Shown in pieces: positions 35,052-43,745 of a stretch of 48,857 bases of DNA. Every line of letters starts with the position of its first letter. The stretch's first letter is position 1. Made by a program: the position numbers and the translations under genes. The notes beneath the pieces are model-generated. The model saw nothing but the letters and a program-made list of their open reading frames with translations, did no database searches and had not been told where the DNA came from. The stretch is from Bdellovibrionales bacterium RIFOXYD1_FULL_55_31. GTDB lineage: Bacteria; Bdellovibrionota; UBA1018. The stretch covers positions 1 to 48,857 of the forward strand of contig MEQK01000072.1 in the NCBI GenBank assembly GCA_001770175.1. The letters run 5' to 3'.

Positions 35052-35399
35052 TTGAAAACGATCAATCGAATAGCGGTCACGGTCACGTTCAAGAAGAAGT
35101 TTCTCGACTGGGTTAACCAGCTTCCCGATGCGGGTGATCTCAAATTCAGCCTCAACACCCTGAACAGGGACAAGCCCATTTACCTGGTCCCAGCATATGA
35201 AGACACCGAAGAAGCCGCTGAATGGTTTGGGCCTATGAAAACGGTCGTCCTCGAAGAGGCTTTCGAAAGCATATGCACTGAACCCAAGTGGTGGCCAACG
35301 GATCGTTCGGAACGGGCGTTCGATGATTATCTCAGTGCTGAGTTCCATTCGATGGTCTGGGACCTCGTCGTCGATGAACCCATCGAAAAGGAATACTGA
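35052..35399 (+). CDS. Third gene of the nucleotidyltransferase operon, unknown function
   Basis: A 115-residue protein from the TTG at 35052, chosen because AGGAG lies 6 bp upstream. It begins KTINRIAVTVTFKKKFLDWV and has a conserved-looking PIYLVPAYEDTEEAAEWF and EDAFDDYLSAEFHSMVWDL type of ending, strongly acidic at the C-terminus. No name can be given. Its position suggests a link to the two upstream genes, but such proteins also occur alone. Confidence 0.65.
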   Translation: MKTINRIAVTVTFKKKFLDWVNQLPDAGDLKFSLNTLNRDKPIYLVPAYEDTEEAAEWFGPMKTVVLEEAFESICTEPKWWPTDRSERAFDDYLSAEFHSMVWDLVVDEPIEKEY

Positions 35400-35542
35400 C
35401 GCTCGAATTGAGAACCATTTGAGAACCATCCCTAGCTACAAAGGGGTTGCTCGGTATCACACTGTATCGAACTCGGCTCCTAAGTTATTGATTTCTCAAA
35501 AATCCATTTTTGCATCAGGAAGTTAGCGCGGTCGAATTTGCG
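35400..35542 (+). other. Right end of element 2 with arm-type sites
   Basis: TTGAGAACCA at 35408-35417 and 35419-35428 (11 bp apart) resembles TTGAGAGCAA at the left end (18936, 18947). TAGCTACAAAGGGGTTGC at 35433-35450 is identical to element 1. Confidence 0.75.
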
Positions 35543-35558
35543 CCCCCCTCCCGAGCCA
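35543..35558 (+). other. Imperfect att copy closing element 2
   Basis: CCCCCCTCCCGAGCCA matches 14 of 16 bases of the tRNA-Asn 3' core and stands at the expected distance after the right-end sequence. Confidence 0.7.
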
Positions 35559-35595
35559 ATCTCAAGCGAATCATTTCTATGGTTTGTGAGTGTTT

Positions 35596-35634
35596 CCCCG
35601 CCCGAATCGGGCGGGGGAGGCGCTGTTGCTTTTT
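35596..35634 (+). terminator. Hairpin after the last att copy
   Basis: CCCCGCCCG and CGGGCGGGG (35596-35616) form a 9-bp stem with a 3-base loop. A T5 run at 35630-35634 comes 14 bases later, so the terminator may be worn. It is in the same place as the terminators after the other att copies. Confidence 0.5.
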
Positions 35635-35671
35635 CTCAGGTCTCACGATCCCCTTTCCGATCTTCTTCCGA

Positions 35672-36320
35672 ATGGGCTACTACGTTCGTGAGCTGCCAGG
35701 CAAGAAATCTCAACAACTGGAAACTCCAGTACGTCTCGTAAAAGAAGAAAGATACGCCGCATTCCCGTGCAGAAAAACCGAAGCGTGCCTGGGATATCAA
35801 AAAGAATCGCTATTCCGAACTCGGGTTCCGAATCACGATGTCCATTTATGAAGCACGGGCAAGACATAAGCAATTGAATGCGCAGATCTCGTTAAAAAGG
35901 CGCGAACAGAAACGGCTCTTCTTCGCGGAAAAAGCAGAACTTCTCAAGTGCGCGTGGGACGGCTATTTGCCGCAAATACTCACGGAAGAGTTCGAGAGTC
36001 GCTATATTTTTAATCCGCGTACGGCTTATCCCAGAAAAAGCCTCACCGGGTTATGGAGGAAAGCCCAGAAAATCCTGCTCGATCTCAAAATCGAGCCTTC
36101 CGAGTGGCATGATCAGTGTCTTCAATTTTACGACTAGCTTCACGAACGACGCTATAGCTTTTCCTCTGATGCTTTCGCGCGAGCAGCACATGGACCACAT
36201 TAGCCAGTGGATGGGGCATTAAACGATTCAGCGGACTTGGACCAAATTGCAAAAACCGGCTGAGAGTGCATTACAAAGTGGCAAGTTGAGCGGCGCAGAG
36301 CATTCAGAGCAAGAAGTCAG
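35672..36320 (+). pseudogene. Decayed tyrosine recombinase (third integrase)
   Basis: Pieces of one integrase-like protein are spread over three frames. An N-terminal part starts MGYYVRELPGKKS (35672), then shifts frame. NNWKLQYVS is followed by a TAA at 35739 and an open stretch from 35742 to 36137 (including TEEFESRYIFNPRTAYPRKS). A C-terminal part reads EQHMDHISQWMGH, a TAA at 36220, then TIQRTWTKLQK. The WMGH-x-TIQ-TW pattern is the end of a tyrosine recombinase catalytic domain. The middle of the catalytic domain is missing. It is oriented away from the tRNA and follows the last att copy, so it may come from an older third element. Confidence 0.65.
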
Positions 36321-37959
36321 AACAGGGGCTATCGCCATTTTGAGACTCGGAAATGATCCCGTAGGCCGCCATCTCTCTTAACGGCCCATAGGCGTCATAA
36401 ATTGCGGTTTCGTATTCGAACTCCAGCCGTTCTGCCTCCTTTTTAATCTCAGCTGCTCTCTTTTTAAGCTTGAGGAGCTCTGTCGCGGATCGTTCTTTTC
36501 CAGCGAGAGTAGTTGCCCTTTCGAGAATAAGATTCGCCTCTTCCGCACATTTGTTCTTGGGCTCTCCGCATAATTGGTAGGAAACCCAGTCTTGAAGCGT
36601 TTGTCTCCATTCAGCTTTCTTCACCGGGTGAAAGCAAGCGGTTGGAACTACGAGTTTTCCATTTTCGATATGCGGCCCTGTATTTTTCCAACCGAGAATC
36701 GATTCCCTCGCGAAAAGTTCTGCACTTTCGGCAACCTTCTTGGGCATTAGAGCGAGGTCAACACGGGCTGTCTTGCAAGCTGCGTAAAGCTCTTCCATCG
36801 TTGCATCTTGCTGAACCCAAAGTGCCTCGCGGGCTGCTCTTGTAGAAAACATTCTCTTGAGGCTTTGTTGGAGGGCAATGAGAACGCCTTTCGGCCCCAG
36901 GGTCTCGCATCGATAACCCAGGAACTGGACGCAATAATCGGCAAGGTACTCCTTGTACACTTCGGCCCGGATGTCATCGAGATTTCTGAGAAAGCTCTCA
37001 TCGATCAAGGACTTCAAGCGTCCGCAAGTGTTCTGTTTGATTGACTCACTCAATTTCGGCGCCTCAAAACTGATTAAGCCTCGTTCGTGATCGACTTCTC
37101 TTGCTCCGAAGAGACGGGCGATCTCTACAATTTGATCGAGTTGCTTAAAACCGGTTGCTTGCGGCTCAAGAAAAGCCGACGGATCAGGCTTGTCTAACGA
37201 CTGATCGAGCGCAAATGAGAACGTTACCCCGCCACCCGAGCGTCTAAAACTGCCCTTGTCATTTCGCGAACTAACAAAGGAGTCATACAGAAATACGTCG
37301 CTTAAGCTAGGGGCTGCACGGAGAGGAACGAAATTCTTATCAGCTGCAACACGGGAAAGGGCAGCAAATGTGTGAATCCCAAAATTTCGCCTGTCCGCAG
37401 CGGAGCCACTGATCACACAGCCGAGCGCCCCGAGGTCCTTCTTCGTCTGCCCTCCGTGGCAGCTACCATCAATCACTCCGATCCGAACCCCCCGTTTTCT
37501 GAGTGAGACTAGGCGTTCATAAATATCCCGGTCGCTGAGGCTGAAACTTTCGCCTGTGTATCCGCAAATTTTATGCGGATCTGAGTTCTCGCCGTGCGTG
37601 CCTAATCCGAGTAATAACTCATCACCTCGATTTGGTTTTGAAGAAATATACTCGTCGAGAGCCCTAATCAGCCCAGCTTTGCTTGCACCATTTTCTTCAA
37701 CAAGAGTTTTGCTTACCCAGTTGCCTCCTGGCCAAGAAGGTCCCTCCATCGGAACAGGGTTCCTCATCGCGCCATTTCCTTGTGGCCCACAATCAGTCCG
37801 AAAGAGAATGGAATCTTTCCTGAAGGGTTCTGCTGTCCATGCCTGCCCCGGTGTCAACGCCAGTACAGTGAATGCTGCGCTCGCGATTGCTTGCCTCTGT
37901 CGCGTGTAGAAAGAAATGAGAGGCTGTAGGCAATTAAGTACGTATCGTACCGTCATCAT
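36304..37959 (-). CDS. Exported caspase-like (clan CD) peptidase
   Basis: A 551-residue protein with a long N-terminal signal (hydrophobic about 24-38, cleavage after GQAWTA). The caspase-type dyad is visible: His122 in LLGLGTHGENSD and Cys167 in GVIDGSCHGGQT, with the two beta strands before each residue. Clan CD peptidases cut after Arg/Lys or Asp depending on subfamily. The C-terminal 350 residues are helical, with several cysteines and a coiled coil (about 490-525), without known domains. Export points to a role outside the cytoplasm, perhaps in prey or envelope digestion. It has no partner gene nearby. Confidence 0.75.
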   Translation of the reverse strand: MMTVRYVLNCLQPLISFYTRQRQAIASAAFTVLALTPGQAWTAEPFRKDSILFRTDCGPQGNGAMRNPVPMEGPSWPGGNWVSKTLVEENGASKAGLIRALDEYISSKPNRGDELLLGLGTHGENSDPHKICGYTGESFSLSDRDIYERLVSLRKRGVRIGVIDGSCHGGQTKKDLGALGCVISGSAADRRNFGIHTFAALSRVAADKNFVPLRAAPSLSDVFLYDSFVSSRNDKGSFRRSGGGVTFSFALDQSLDKPDPSAFLEPQATGFKQLDQIVEIARLFGAREVDHERGLISFEAPKLSESIKQNTCGRLKSLIDESFLRNLDDIRAEVYKEYLADYCVQFLGYRCETLGPKGVLIALQQSLKRMFSTRAAREALWVQQDATMEELYAACKTARVDLALMPKKVAESAELFARESILGWKNTGPHIENGKLVVPTACFHPVKKAEWRQTLQDWVSYQLCGEPKNKCAEEANLILERATTLAGKERSATELLKLKKRAAEIKKEAERLEFEYETAIYDAYGPLREMAAYGIISESQNGDSPCSDFLL

Positions 37960-38410
37960 TACTATTTCGGCAGCTTATCGACGCAGATTAATGCATTAAC
38001 TCTGAAATCACGGCTTTTGGCGCGGATTGCTCTTGCGATCGGTTCTCGGGGCGGGGCCTTCTTCAAAGCGTTAATTTGTTGGGTCGTTGCTGGCACCGGA
38101 ACTGGTCGCCCTTGAGCTCGGGATCGGGTAAAGGAATAGCGCAATTCGGTAAACTAGTTCCGAGCGTGAACTCAAGTCTCGAAAATCATACAACAAGAAC
38201 CAATAAACCCTAACAAAACATCTCAAATTATCCGATATGTCATTGAAAGGCCATCAGGGGGATCTTCGACCAGTACAAAGTCGTCGATACGACGAAGAGC
38301 GAGTTATCCGGGCTACAGGCCTGGTTAAGTGAATTGAATGAACGCTTGACCGGGGCGATTGAAAAGCAAGGAACTGCACACCCGAGCTAAAAATCCACTT
38401 GATAGCCTGA
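37960..38410. other. 450 bp without an intact gene; gene fragment on plus strand
   Basis: An open stretch without start codon at 38247-38390 reads GIFDQYKVVDTTKSELSGLQ and ends in TAA; it looks like the tail of a lost gene. The rest shows nothing recognisable. Confidence 0.4.
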
Positions 38411-39651
38411 GAAGACCCCGTCGCATTCGTCTACAAGCACCAGATACCTGGCCACAAAGTATACCGTGGTCATGTTTTTCTTAGCAGTGGCCTCGTTCAA
38501 CGTATGCTCGATACGCAAGGAATCGATATTGCCTCAATCACTGACGAGGAATTTCAGAGACTGCTATCGGGAATTCATGGGGTATTGGCTCATGAATATT
38601 CTCACCCAAAACAAGATGAATTGGTGAAGTGGGATTGGCGTCAGGCACAGGACGCCTCCCGTCAGAACCATGGACAAGCCGACGAGATGGCCACCGATCT
38701 CATGAGCATGCGTACACACAAGGACGCCGAACTTCCGCCTGAAAACGTTCTTGAGGGATTGAATCTCGTTCTGGGTGAGCCAAAGACTGGCAATCTCGGA
38801 CAAAGGGCCGGCGGAGCACTCGTGTCCTCTCATCCGCAGGACAATCTTCGGTTGAACATCATTCGCGGCGGACTGAGCAAGCTTCGACAAGATGAAGGTC
38901 GCGCGAAACCGAAACCCATTCCCACAAATTCTGAGATAAAAAACGATTTATCGAGGCTCCTGTCGTTGAACCAAACGGGTGAGAGAATCGCGACAGAAAT
39001 AGCAACACGACCGGGAAGCCGTTTTATCAATACCCTGAAGCATCTCCGTGAGGAACTTGAAATGCCTCGGGATTACAACGCTAGGAACACATTCTCACCA
39101 CGGCAACAGATCCGCGCTCATTTTCAGCTCTTAAAAGAAGCGGGGCGAGCTGGCCCCTCATTTTCAGACGCTGAGATCAAAGAGTTCATTTCTTTCACGG
39201 ATTACTCAAAGATGGCTGGTTTTCGTCGAATTCTTCCGAGAAGTGGGACCCATTGGCGGTGCTGAACAATGGAAGCGGTTACCGAAAAGCCGGAAAACCG
39301 AGCTACGCTGATGTTCGCGAATTCCAAAAAGAGATCCGGGATCTTAAAGAATTCAGCGATTCTCGTTTTAAATCCTGGGTCGATAGTCAGTTAAAATAGA
39401 AGTTCTGGAATTTTGTCCAGTTTGAAGGCACTAGCTTTGAATCGTTACCTAAGATCCTCCCAAAGACAACAATTTGGCAAATCTATAAACAAGGACTAGA
39501 CGAAATAACGAAAAAGCCACCGGAGGCACAAGTCGAATATCTCCTGAAAATGTGGCATGGAGTTTCAACACCGGCTCACCACCGATCTAGAGCAGTCGCT
39601 AGCTTTGCTGAAATCGTGAATGGAACTTTTTCCAGTTGGACTCACGACTGA
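38411..39651 (+). pseudogene. Broken M48-type metallopeptidase gene
   Basis: After a TGA at 38408 the frame reads AFVYKHQIPGHKVYRGHVFL and continues through HEYSH (zinc motif HExxH) and ADEMATDLMS, the third-ligand region of M48-like peptidases. An ATG at 38504 lies too late, inside the fold. The frame ends at 39265, but the neighbouring frame continues sensibly from about 39206 (KDGWFSSNSSEKWDPLAVLN), has a TAG at 39397, and runs on to a TGA at 39649. So there is a lost 5' end, one frameshift and one stop. The intact protein would have been a peptidase with a long C-terminal extension. Confidence 0.7.
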
Positions 39652-39766
39652 AATACTAACGGGAATTCGCGCCGGAGCTACTACTCGCCGGAAGGTGGCA
39701 AATGGGTAGAGCTAAGCAGGGCGTAAATTTTGATGGTGAAAACAGGGTTCGCAGAACGCCCATCAT

Positions 39767-39879
39767 GTTCACAATCCAGTAAAGATAAGATTCATCGGTT
39801 CACAGTGGAAACGAAACTTTTATTGGAATATCACACGGATGGAGTATCGCTAGCCATCCAGATGTTCACAACTGTGAAC
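39767..39879. promoter_or_regulatory. GTTCACA operator-like sites upstream of a TIGR02147 regulator
   Basis: GTTCACA occurs at 39767-39773 and 39798-39804, and as an inverted pair GTTCACA-AC-TGTGAAC at 39864-39879. The region is the only upstream space of the regulator/lipoprotein operon. Confidence 0.55.
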
Positions 39880-39934
39880 GAATAAAATACTCTCTGGTTG
39901 CGCGGTCACCGTTATTCGCTTATCAATCCACCCC

Positions 39935-40777
39935 ATGCGCTCACCCGTGCTTCCAGATATCTTAAAGTATGAGACCCACCAGAGTTTCTTGAGGGCGGTC
40001 CTAGCACAAAAAAAGCTGAAGAACTCGGCTTTCGGGCTAAGGAGCTTTGCAAAGAAGGCAGGTTTTGGATCTCCGGCTTCGATTAGCATGATCATAAATG
40101 GACAGCGCAAGCTTACGCTGTCTGCGGCAGATAAGATTTCCAATGCTCTCTCCCTCACTGGCAAACGCCGGCGTTATCTTATGAGTCTAGCTAAGCTCGA
40201 TCTTGCTCGTACCCAAGAAGAGCAAGCGCGGGCTCGGCACGAGCTACTGGCTCTTCGGCGCGGATTGGAAGAGGCCCAGATCAAACTCACGCAATTTCGA
40301 TTTCTTTCAGAATGGTATTACCCCGCGCTTTACGTCTTGGTTGGGATGGATGGGTTTAAACCTGACTACGATCTAATTTCGCGTCGAATGGGGCGTGGTC
40401 TTTCCCAGGAAAACATAAAGACAGCTCTTCAGGACTTGGTGACTCTCGGATTGGTTAAGGAAGACCAGGGGAGGTTGATCCAAAGCGACGGTCCAATAGG
40501 AACGGGCGATAAAGTATATGATTCGGCAATCTACCTTTACCACAAGCAGATGATCGGGTTTGCTTTGCAAGCATTGGAGATGCCGCGAGAGGCCCGAGAG
40601 ATGAACGGATTAACAGTTTCCATTCCGAAAAAGCAACTCCCAGTCGTCAAAGAAAAGATTCGAGCATTTCGCAAGGATCTTAACGGATTTCTCAGCCAAG
40701 ACAATTCCCCCGGTGAAGTTTATCAAATCAATATTCAGCTCTTTCCATTAACACAGGAACAAAAATCGGAAGATTGA
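39935..40777 (+). CDS. TIGR02147 family regulator (DUF4423)
   Basis: A 280-residue protein. The N-terminal HTH region reads YETHQSFLRAVLAQKKLKNS, then SFAKKAGFGSPASISMIING, typical of TIGR02147, and the C-terminal DUF4423 part has FLSEWYYPALYVLVGMDGF followed by a second winged-helix segment (LSQENIKTALQDLVTLGLVK) and the late SIPKKQLPVVKEKIRAFRKD. The family is largely confined to Bdellovibrio relatives and Fibrobacter and is thought to be regulatory. It overlaps the region before the lipoprotein gene (9 bp between stop and ATG), so it probably controls that lipoprotein. Confidence 0.9.
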   Translation: MRSPVLPDILKYETHQSFLRAVLAQKKLKNSAFGLRSFAKKAGFGSPASISMIINGQRKLTLSAADKISNALSLTGKRRRYLMSLAKLDLARTQEEQARARHELLALRRGLEEAQIKLTQFRFLSEWYYPALYVLVGMDGFKPDYDLISRRMGRGLSQENIKTALQDLVTLGLVKEDQGRLIQSDGPIGTGDKVYDSAIYLYHKQMIGFALQALEMPREAREMNGLTVSIPKKQLPVVKEKIRAFRKDLNGFLSQDNSPGEVYQINIQLFPLTQEQKSED

Positions 40778-40785
40778 GGTCACAA

Positions 40786-42468
40786 ATGAGAAGGTTCAAG
40801 CAATTGGCATTAGTGTTGTTGTGCATCAGCGCAGCTGGATTAAATGCTGCCTGCCAAATTCCATTTCTAGCCCAAGCCACTGAGCCGGACGGCGGCGTTA
40901 GCGTAGGGAACGGTGCCACATATCGATCTCCTCACGGTTTTCAGGTGGAGTATCGACGGGAGCTTGACCTTGTTGTTGAGTCGCAAGATCTTTTTCGAAT
41001 CGAAAACGCCACTCTCGCTAAAGACAGATCACAGAGTTCGAGGATTGAATTCTCAGTTTTGAAGACTCAGGTTAAAGACTTTGAAGAACTCGGCATTTTT
41101 GTGAAAAACCAGCATCCCGAATTGGATTTCAAGCAGGTCAAATTTCCAGGCGCGAACGGACTCTACTTCGAAAAGCACCAGGGTGGCCATTTGAACGGAC
41201 TTTATTACATTCTTACCGTAAATAAGGAGCTCGTGTACGTCGAGATCGATGCTTACGCTTACGCTAATGGGCTGGAATGGGTGGCACCGATTGTAAGGAC
41301 ATTTAGTTACGACATTGCTCCTCCGGTTGTTCACGAATTCAGGGTAGATGGCGAATGGATCGCCGGACAAAAGAACCGGTTCTATTTCCGAGCGACTGAC
41401 GATTATTCTGGAGTTTCGGATTTTATGGGAACTTGTGGTTCGTTCTCAACTGCCGACCGGAATTACACTCGAGGAATCTTGCTTTGCGGAACGATCATTG
41501 CTCTTGGGAATGATTGGTACGCGATCGATGTCGACGTCAGCCCGTACGTCCAGCCGGGTGAGTATACTTTGCGTGGCTTTTCATTAGAAGATAAGGCCAG
41601 AAACTCAATCTCTCTCTGGAATCAGGATGGATATTATGGCGGGCAGAACTCCGTTCGCATTCCGGAATTCAAGATTCGCGCCAACAACAGTGCTCGCGTT
41701 GATGTCACTCCCCCGGTTGTTCACGAATTCAGGGTAGATGGCGAATGGATCGCCGGACAAAAGAACCGGTTCTATTTCCGAGCGATTGACGACTATTCTG
41801 GAATTAGCGATTTTATGGGAGGTTGTGGTTCGTTCTCAATAGCCGACCGGAATTACACCGGAGGAATGTCGCTTTGCGGAACGATCATTGCTCTTGGGAA
41901 TGATTGGTACGCGATCGATGTCGACGTCAGCCCGTACGTCCAGCCAGGTGAATATACGCTGCGTAACTTCTCATTAGAAGATAAGGCCAGAAACTCAATC
42001 GATCTCTGGAGTCGTGATGGATATTATGATGGGCAAAACTCCGTTCGCATTCCGGAGTTCAAGATTCGCGTCAACAACAGTGCTCGCGTTGATGTCACTC
42101 CCCCGGTTCTTCACGAATTCAGGGTAGATGGCGAATGGATCGCCGGGCAAAAGAACCGGTTCTATTTCCGAGCGACTGACGATTATTCTGGAATTAGGGA
42201 TTTTATGGGAACTTGTGGTTCGTTCTCAACAGCCGACCGGAATTACACCCGAGGAATGTCGCTTTGCGGAACGATCATTGCCCTTGGGAATGATTGGTAC
42301 GCGATCGATGTCGACGTCAGCCCGTTCATTCAGCCGGGTGAGTATACTTTGCGTAGCTTTTCATTAGAAGATAAGGCCAGAAATCCCGTGAGCCTCTGGC
42401 TGAATGACGATTTCTATACAGGGGAACCAACACGCGTATCGGCTTTTAACATCACCGTTCTTAAATAG
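40786..42468 (+). CDS. Lipoprotein with three near-identical 130-residue repeats
   Basis: A 560-residue protein from the ATG at 40786 (GAGG upstream). The lipobox is LNAAC with Cys23, so it is a membrane-anchored lipoprotein. Residues 30-178 form a unique domain. From about 180 to the end are three beta-rich repeats of 130 residues, each starting PPVVHEFRVDGEWIAGQKNR, with two cysteines (GTCGSF, LLCGT) probably forming a disulfide, and ending in SLEDKARN. The Ig-like pattern suggests a surface adhesin or binding module. The repeats are almost identical in DNA too, so they were duplicated recently. It follows a TIGR02147 regulator in one operon. Confidence 0.82.
   Translation: MRRFKQLALVLLCISAAGLNAACQIPFLAQATEPDGGVSVGNGATYRSPHGFQVEYRRELDLVVESQDLFRIENATLAKDRSQSSRIEFSVLKTQVKDFEELGIFVKNQHPELDFKQVKFPGANGLYFEKHQGGHLNGLYYILTVNKELVYVEIDAYAYANGLEWVAPIVRTFSYDIAPPVVHEFRVDGEWIAGQKNRFYFRATDDYSGVSDFMGTCGSFSTADRNYTRGILLCGTIIALGNDWYAIDVDVSPYVQPGEYTLRGFSLEDKARNSISLWNQDGYYGGQNSVRIPEFKIRANNSARVDVTPPVVHEFRVDGEWIAGQKNRFYFRAIDDYSGISDFMGGCGSFSIADRNYTGGMSLCGTIIALGNDWYAIDVDVSPYVQPGEYTLRNFSLEDKARNSIDLWSRDGYYDGQNSVRIPEFKIRVNNSARVDVTPPVLHEFRVDGEWIAGQKNRFYFRATDDYSGIRDFMGTCGSFSTADRNYTRGMSLCGTIIALGNDWYAIDVDVSPFIQPGEYTLRSFSLEDKARNPVSLWLNDDFYTGEPTRVSAFNITVLK
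41321..42468 (+). repeat. Three tandem 390-bp repeats
   Basis: Repeat units start at 41321, 41711 and 42101 (exact 390-bp period, 130 codons). Differences between units are scattered substitutions; the last unit diverges after about 42380. Confidence 0.9.
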
Positions 42469-42903
42469 CAGTGACGGAACGAAAAACAGGAGCTTCACAG
42501 GAAGCAAACTCGATTAAGCTGAGTTTGCTGCGGACCGAATCGGTTAATTGTACTTAGCGCGAGTCGACTGGACACGCGGGGCATTAAAAGAAGTGGCGGT
42601 GCCAGCCCCGGAGTCGACCGCGATAGGAGAAAATTCATTCGCATTCGATCGTCTTCATTATCGTTGACGATCAGAACGGTCGCCGGGTGAGTAAGGGCGT
42701 TTCTAGCTCTCGTTCAGCCATAGCCGCGCCCCACATTCAGGGCGTCAGGATTCCAAACGCGTTGCCGCAAAAATGCCCGGACGATTTCTAAAGAACGCGA
42801 AGCTTCTCTAGTTTCCCCTGGGCGAAATCAGGGAGAAGGTAACGCAGATTGAAAAAGACAAATAACCAGCACCGTACGTGCGATGCTCAGCGCGACGGCA
42901 GGC
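42469..42903. other. 435-bp intergenic region
   Basis: No intact gene. GCAAACTC and GAGTTTGC form an 8-bp inverted repeat near 42505-42530, perhaps a terminator for the lipoprotein operon although no T-run follows. A 30-bp sequence at 42549 recurs inverted at 47682. Confidence 0.5.
42549..42578 (+). repeat. 30-bp repeat, copy A
   Basis: It starts TGTACTTAGCGCGAGT and ends GACTGGACACGCG. The reverse complement at 47682-47711 matches 29 of 30 bases. In frame it reads YLARVDWTR, continuing open for 40 codons, so it may be the 5' end of a shared gene or mobile fragment. Confidence 0.6.
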
Positions 42904-43710
42904 CTAAATCGAAATATCCGATAACTCTGTGGGCATTTCAGTGCCCAAAATAAACGACTGCGTGGATCTGTACTGAGTTTCAGATCCGTCGGAACTGACT
43001 TCAACCGAGGCGCGTATACGTGGACTCGGACCAAGATCCCCAGCTACAGCGATGATTGGCTCACCCAAAGATTTATTCACCGCCAAGACATTGTCCGCAT
43101 TAATGCTTCCAGACCGGACCGTCACATAAAAGAGCCTTGAGTTTTTTTCATTCGGATCCAGCCGAACTTGCGCAGTTTCACCCACGAACGCCAAATAGAG
43201 ACGGTACTGTAAATAGTTCCAATTCGCGACATAATCGGGCAGGCTCGTACCTTCGGGCGGTACGATTCGAATTCTGGCCGTTTGTGGTGGAAATCGGTAC
43301 AAGCTGACTTTTGCAAGGAAAGCGGAAATCGACGTGTTGATATCTGAATAAAATTCCCGATGGAGCGTGTATCCTAGATCGGAAAAGTGGATATCAACTA
43401 CTGCGCTGTAAGTTGGACGGAATAGCCACGATCCCGAACAGGAGACGGAAAGTGCTGGGATTTCCAAGACAACGTCTCCTTTTGAATCGGGCAAATAGGA
43501 TTTCCGGAACGTAGCGCTTCCGCACACCTGCCCGCTGCTGTCGAACGGGTTACCTCTTCTCGCCTCAATTCGCAGGTCGAGGTCGATTCCTTTGAAGGAG
43601 AGTCCAGTGTGATTCCGGATTATTCCTTTTTGAGACAGAAAATCCTGTGCAGATACAGTGGAAACCAGAAAAAAAGACAAGGCAGTGCAAATCAACGTCA
43701 AACATTTCAT
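42904..43710 (-). CDS. Exported protein of unknown function
   Basis: A 268-residue protein with a clear signal peptide (MKCLTLICTALSFFLVSTVS, cleavage near AQD). AGGAGAAAG precedes the ATG. The mature part is beta-rich with two cysteines (SGQVCGSATF, LSVSCSGS) suited to a disulfide. No family is recognised. It follows the exported protein at 43746-45008 after 35 bp, so both are likely co-expressed under the divergent TIGR02147 regulator. Confidence 0.75.
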   Translation of the reverse strand: MKCLTLICTALSFFLVSTVSAQDFLSQKGIIRNHTGLSFKGIDLDLRIEARRGNPFDSSGQVCGSATFRKSYLPDSKGDVVLEIPALSVSCSGSWLFRPTYSAVVDIHFSDLGYTLHREFYSDINTSISAFLAKVSLYRFPPQTARIRIVPPEGTSLPDYVANWNYLQYRLYLAFVGETAQVRLDPNEKNSRLFYVTVRSGSINADNVLAVNKSLGEPIIAVAGDLGPSPRIRASVEVSSDGSETQYRSTQSFILGTEMPTELSDISI

Positions 43711-43745
43711 AAGCTTTCTCCTATGATTGCGTTAAGAATTTTGGG

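Larger units (their letters stand above)
18848..35558. mobile_element. Integrative element 2 in tRNA-Asn (about 16.7 kb, probably composite)
   Basis: The left boundary is the att copy at 18848; the right boundary is a 14/16 match at 35543-35558. TTGAGAGCAA is repeated at 18936 and 18947, and TTGAGAACCA at 35408 and 35419, each pair 11 bp apart, as arm sites. int stops 95 bp from the att copy. Cargo is a small terminase, AvcD-like deaminase, RHH/radical SAM/ASCH operon, a restriction-like operon, a GIY-YIG protein and a winged-helix/nucleotidyltransferase operon. A degenerate right-end copy at 33948-34063 suggests that the last 1.5 kb came from another element. Confidence 0.8.
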
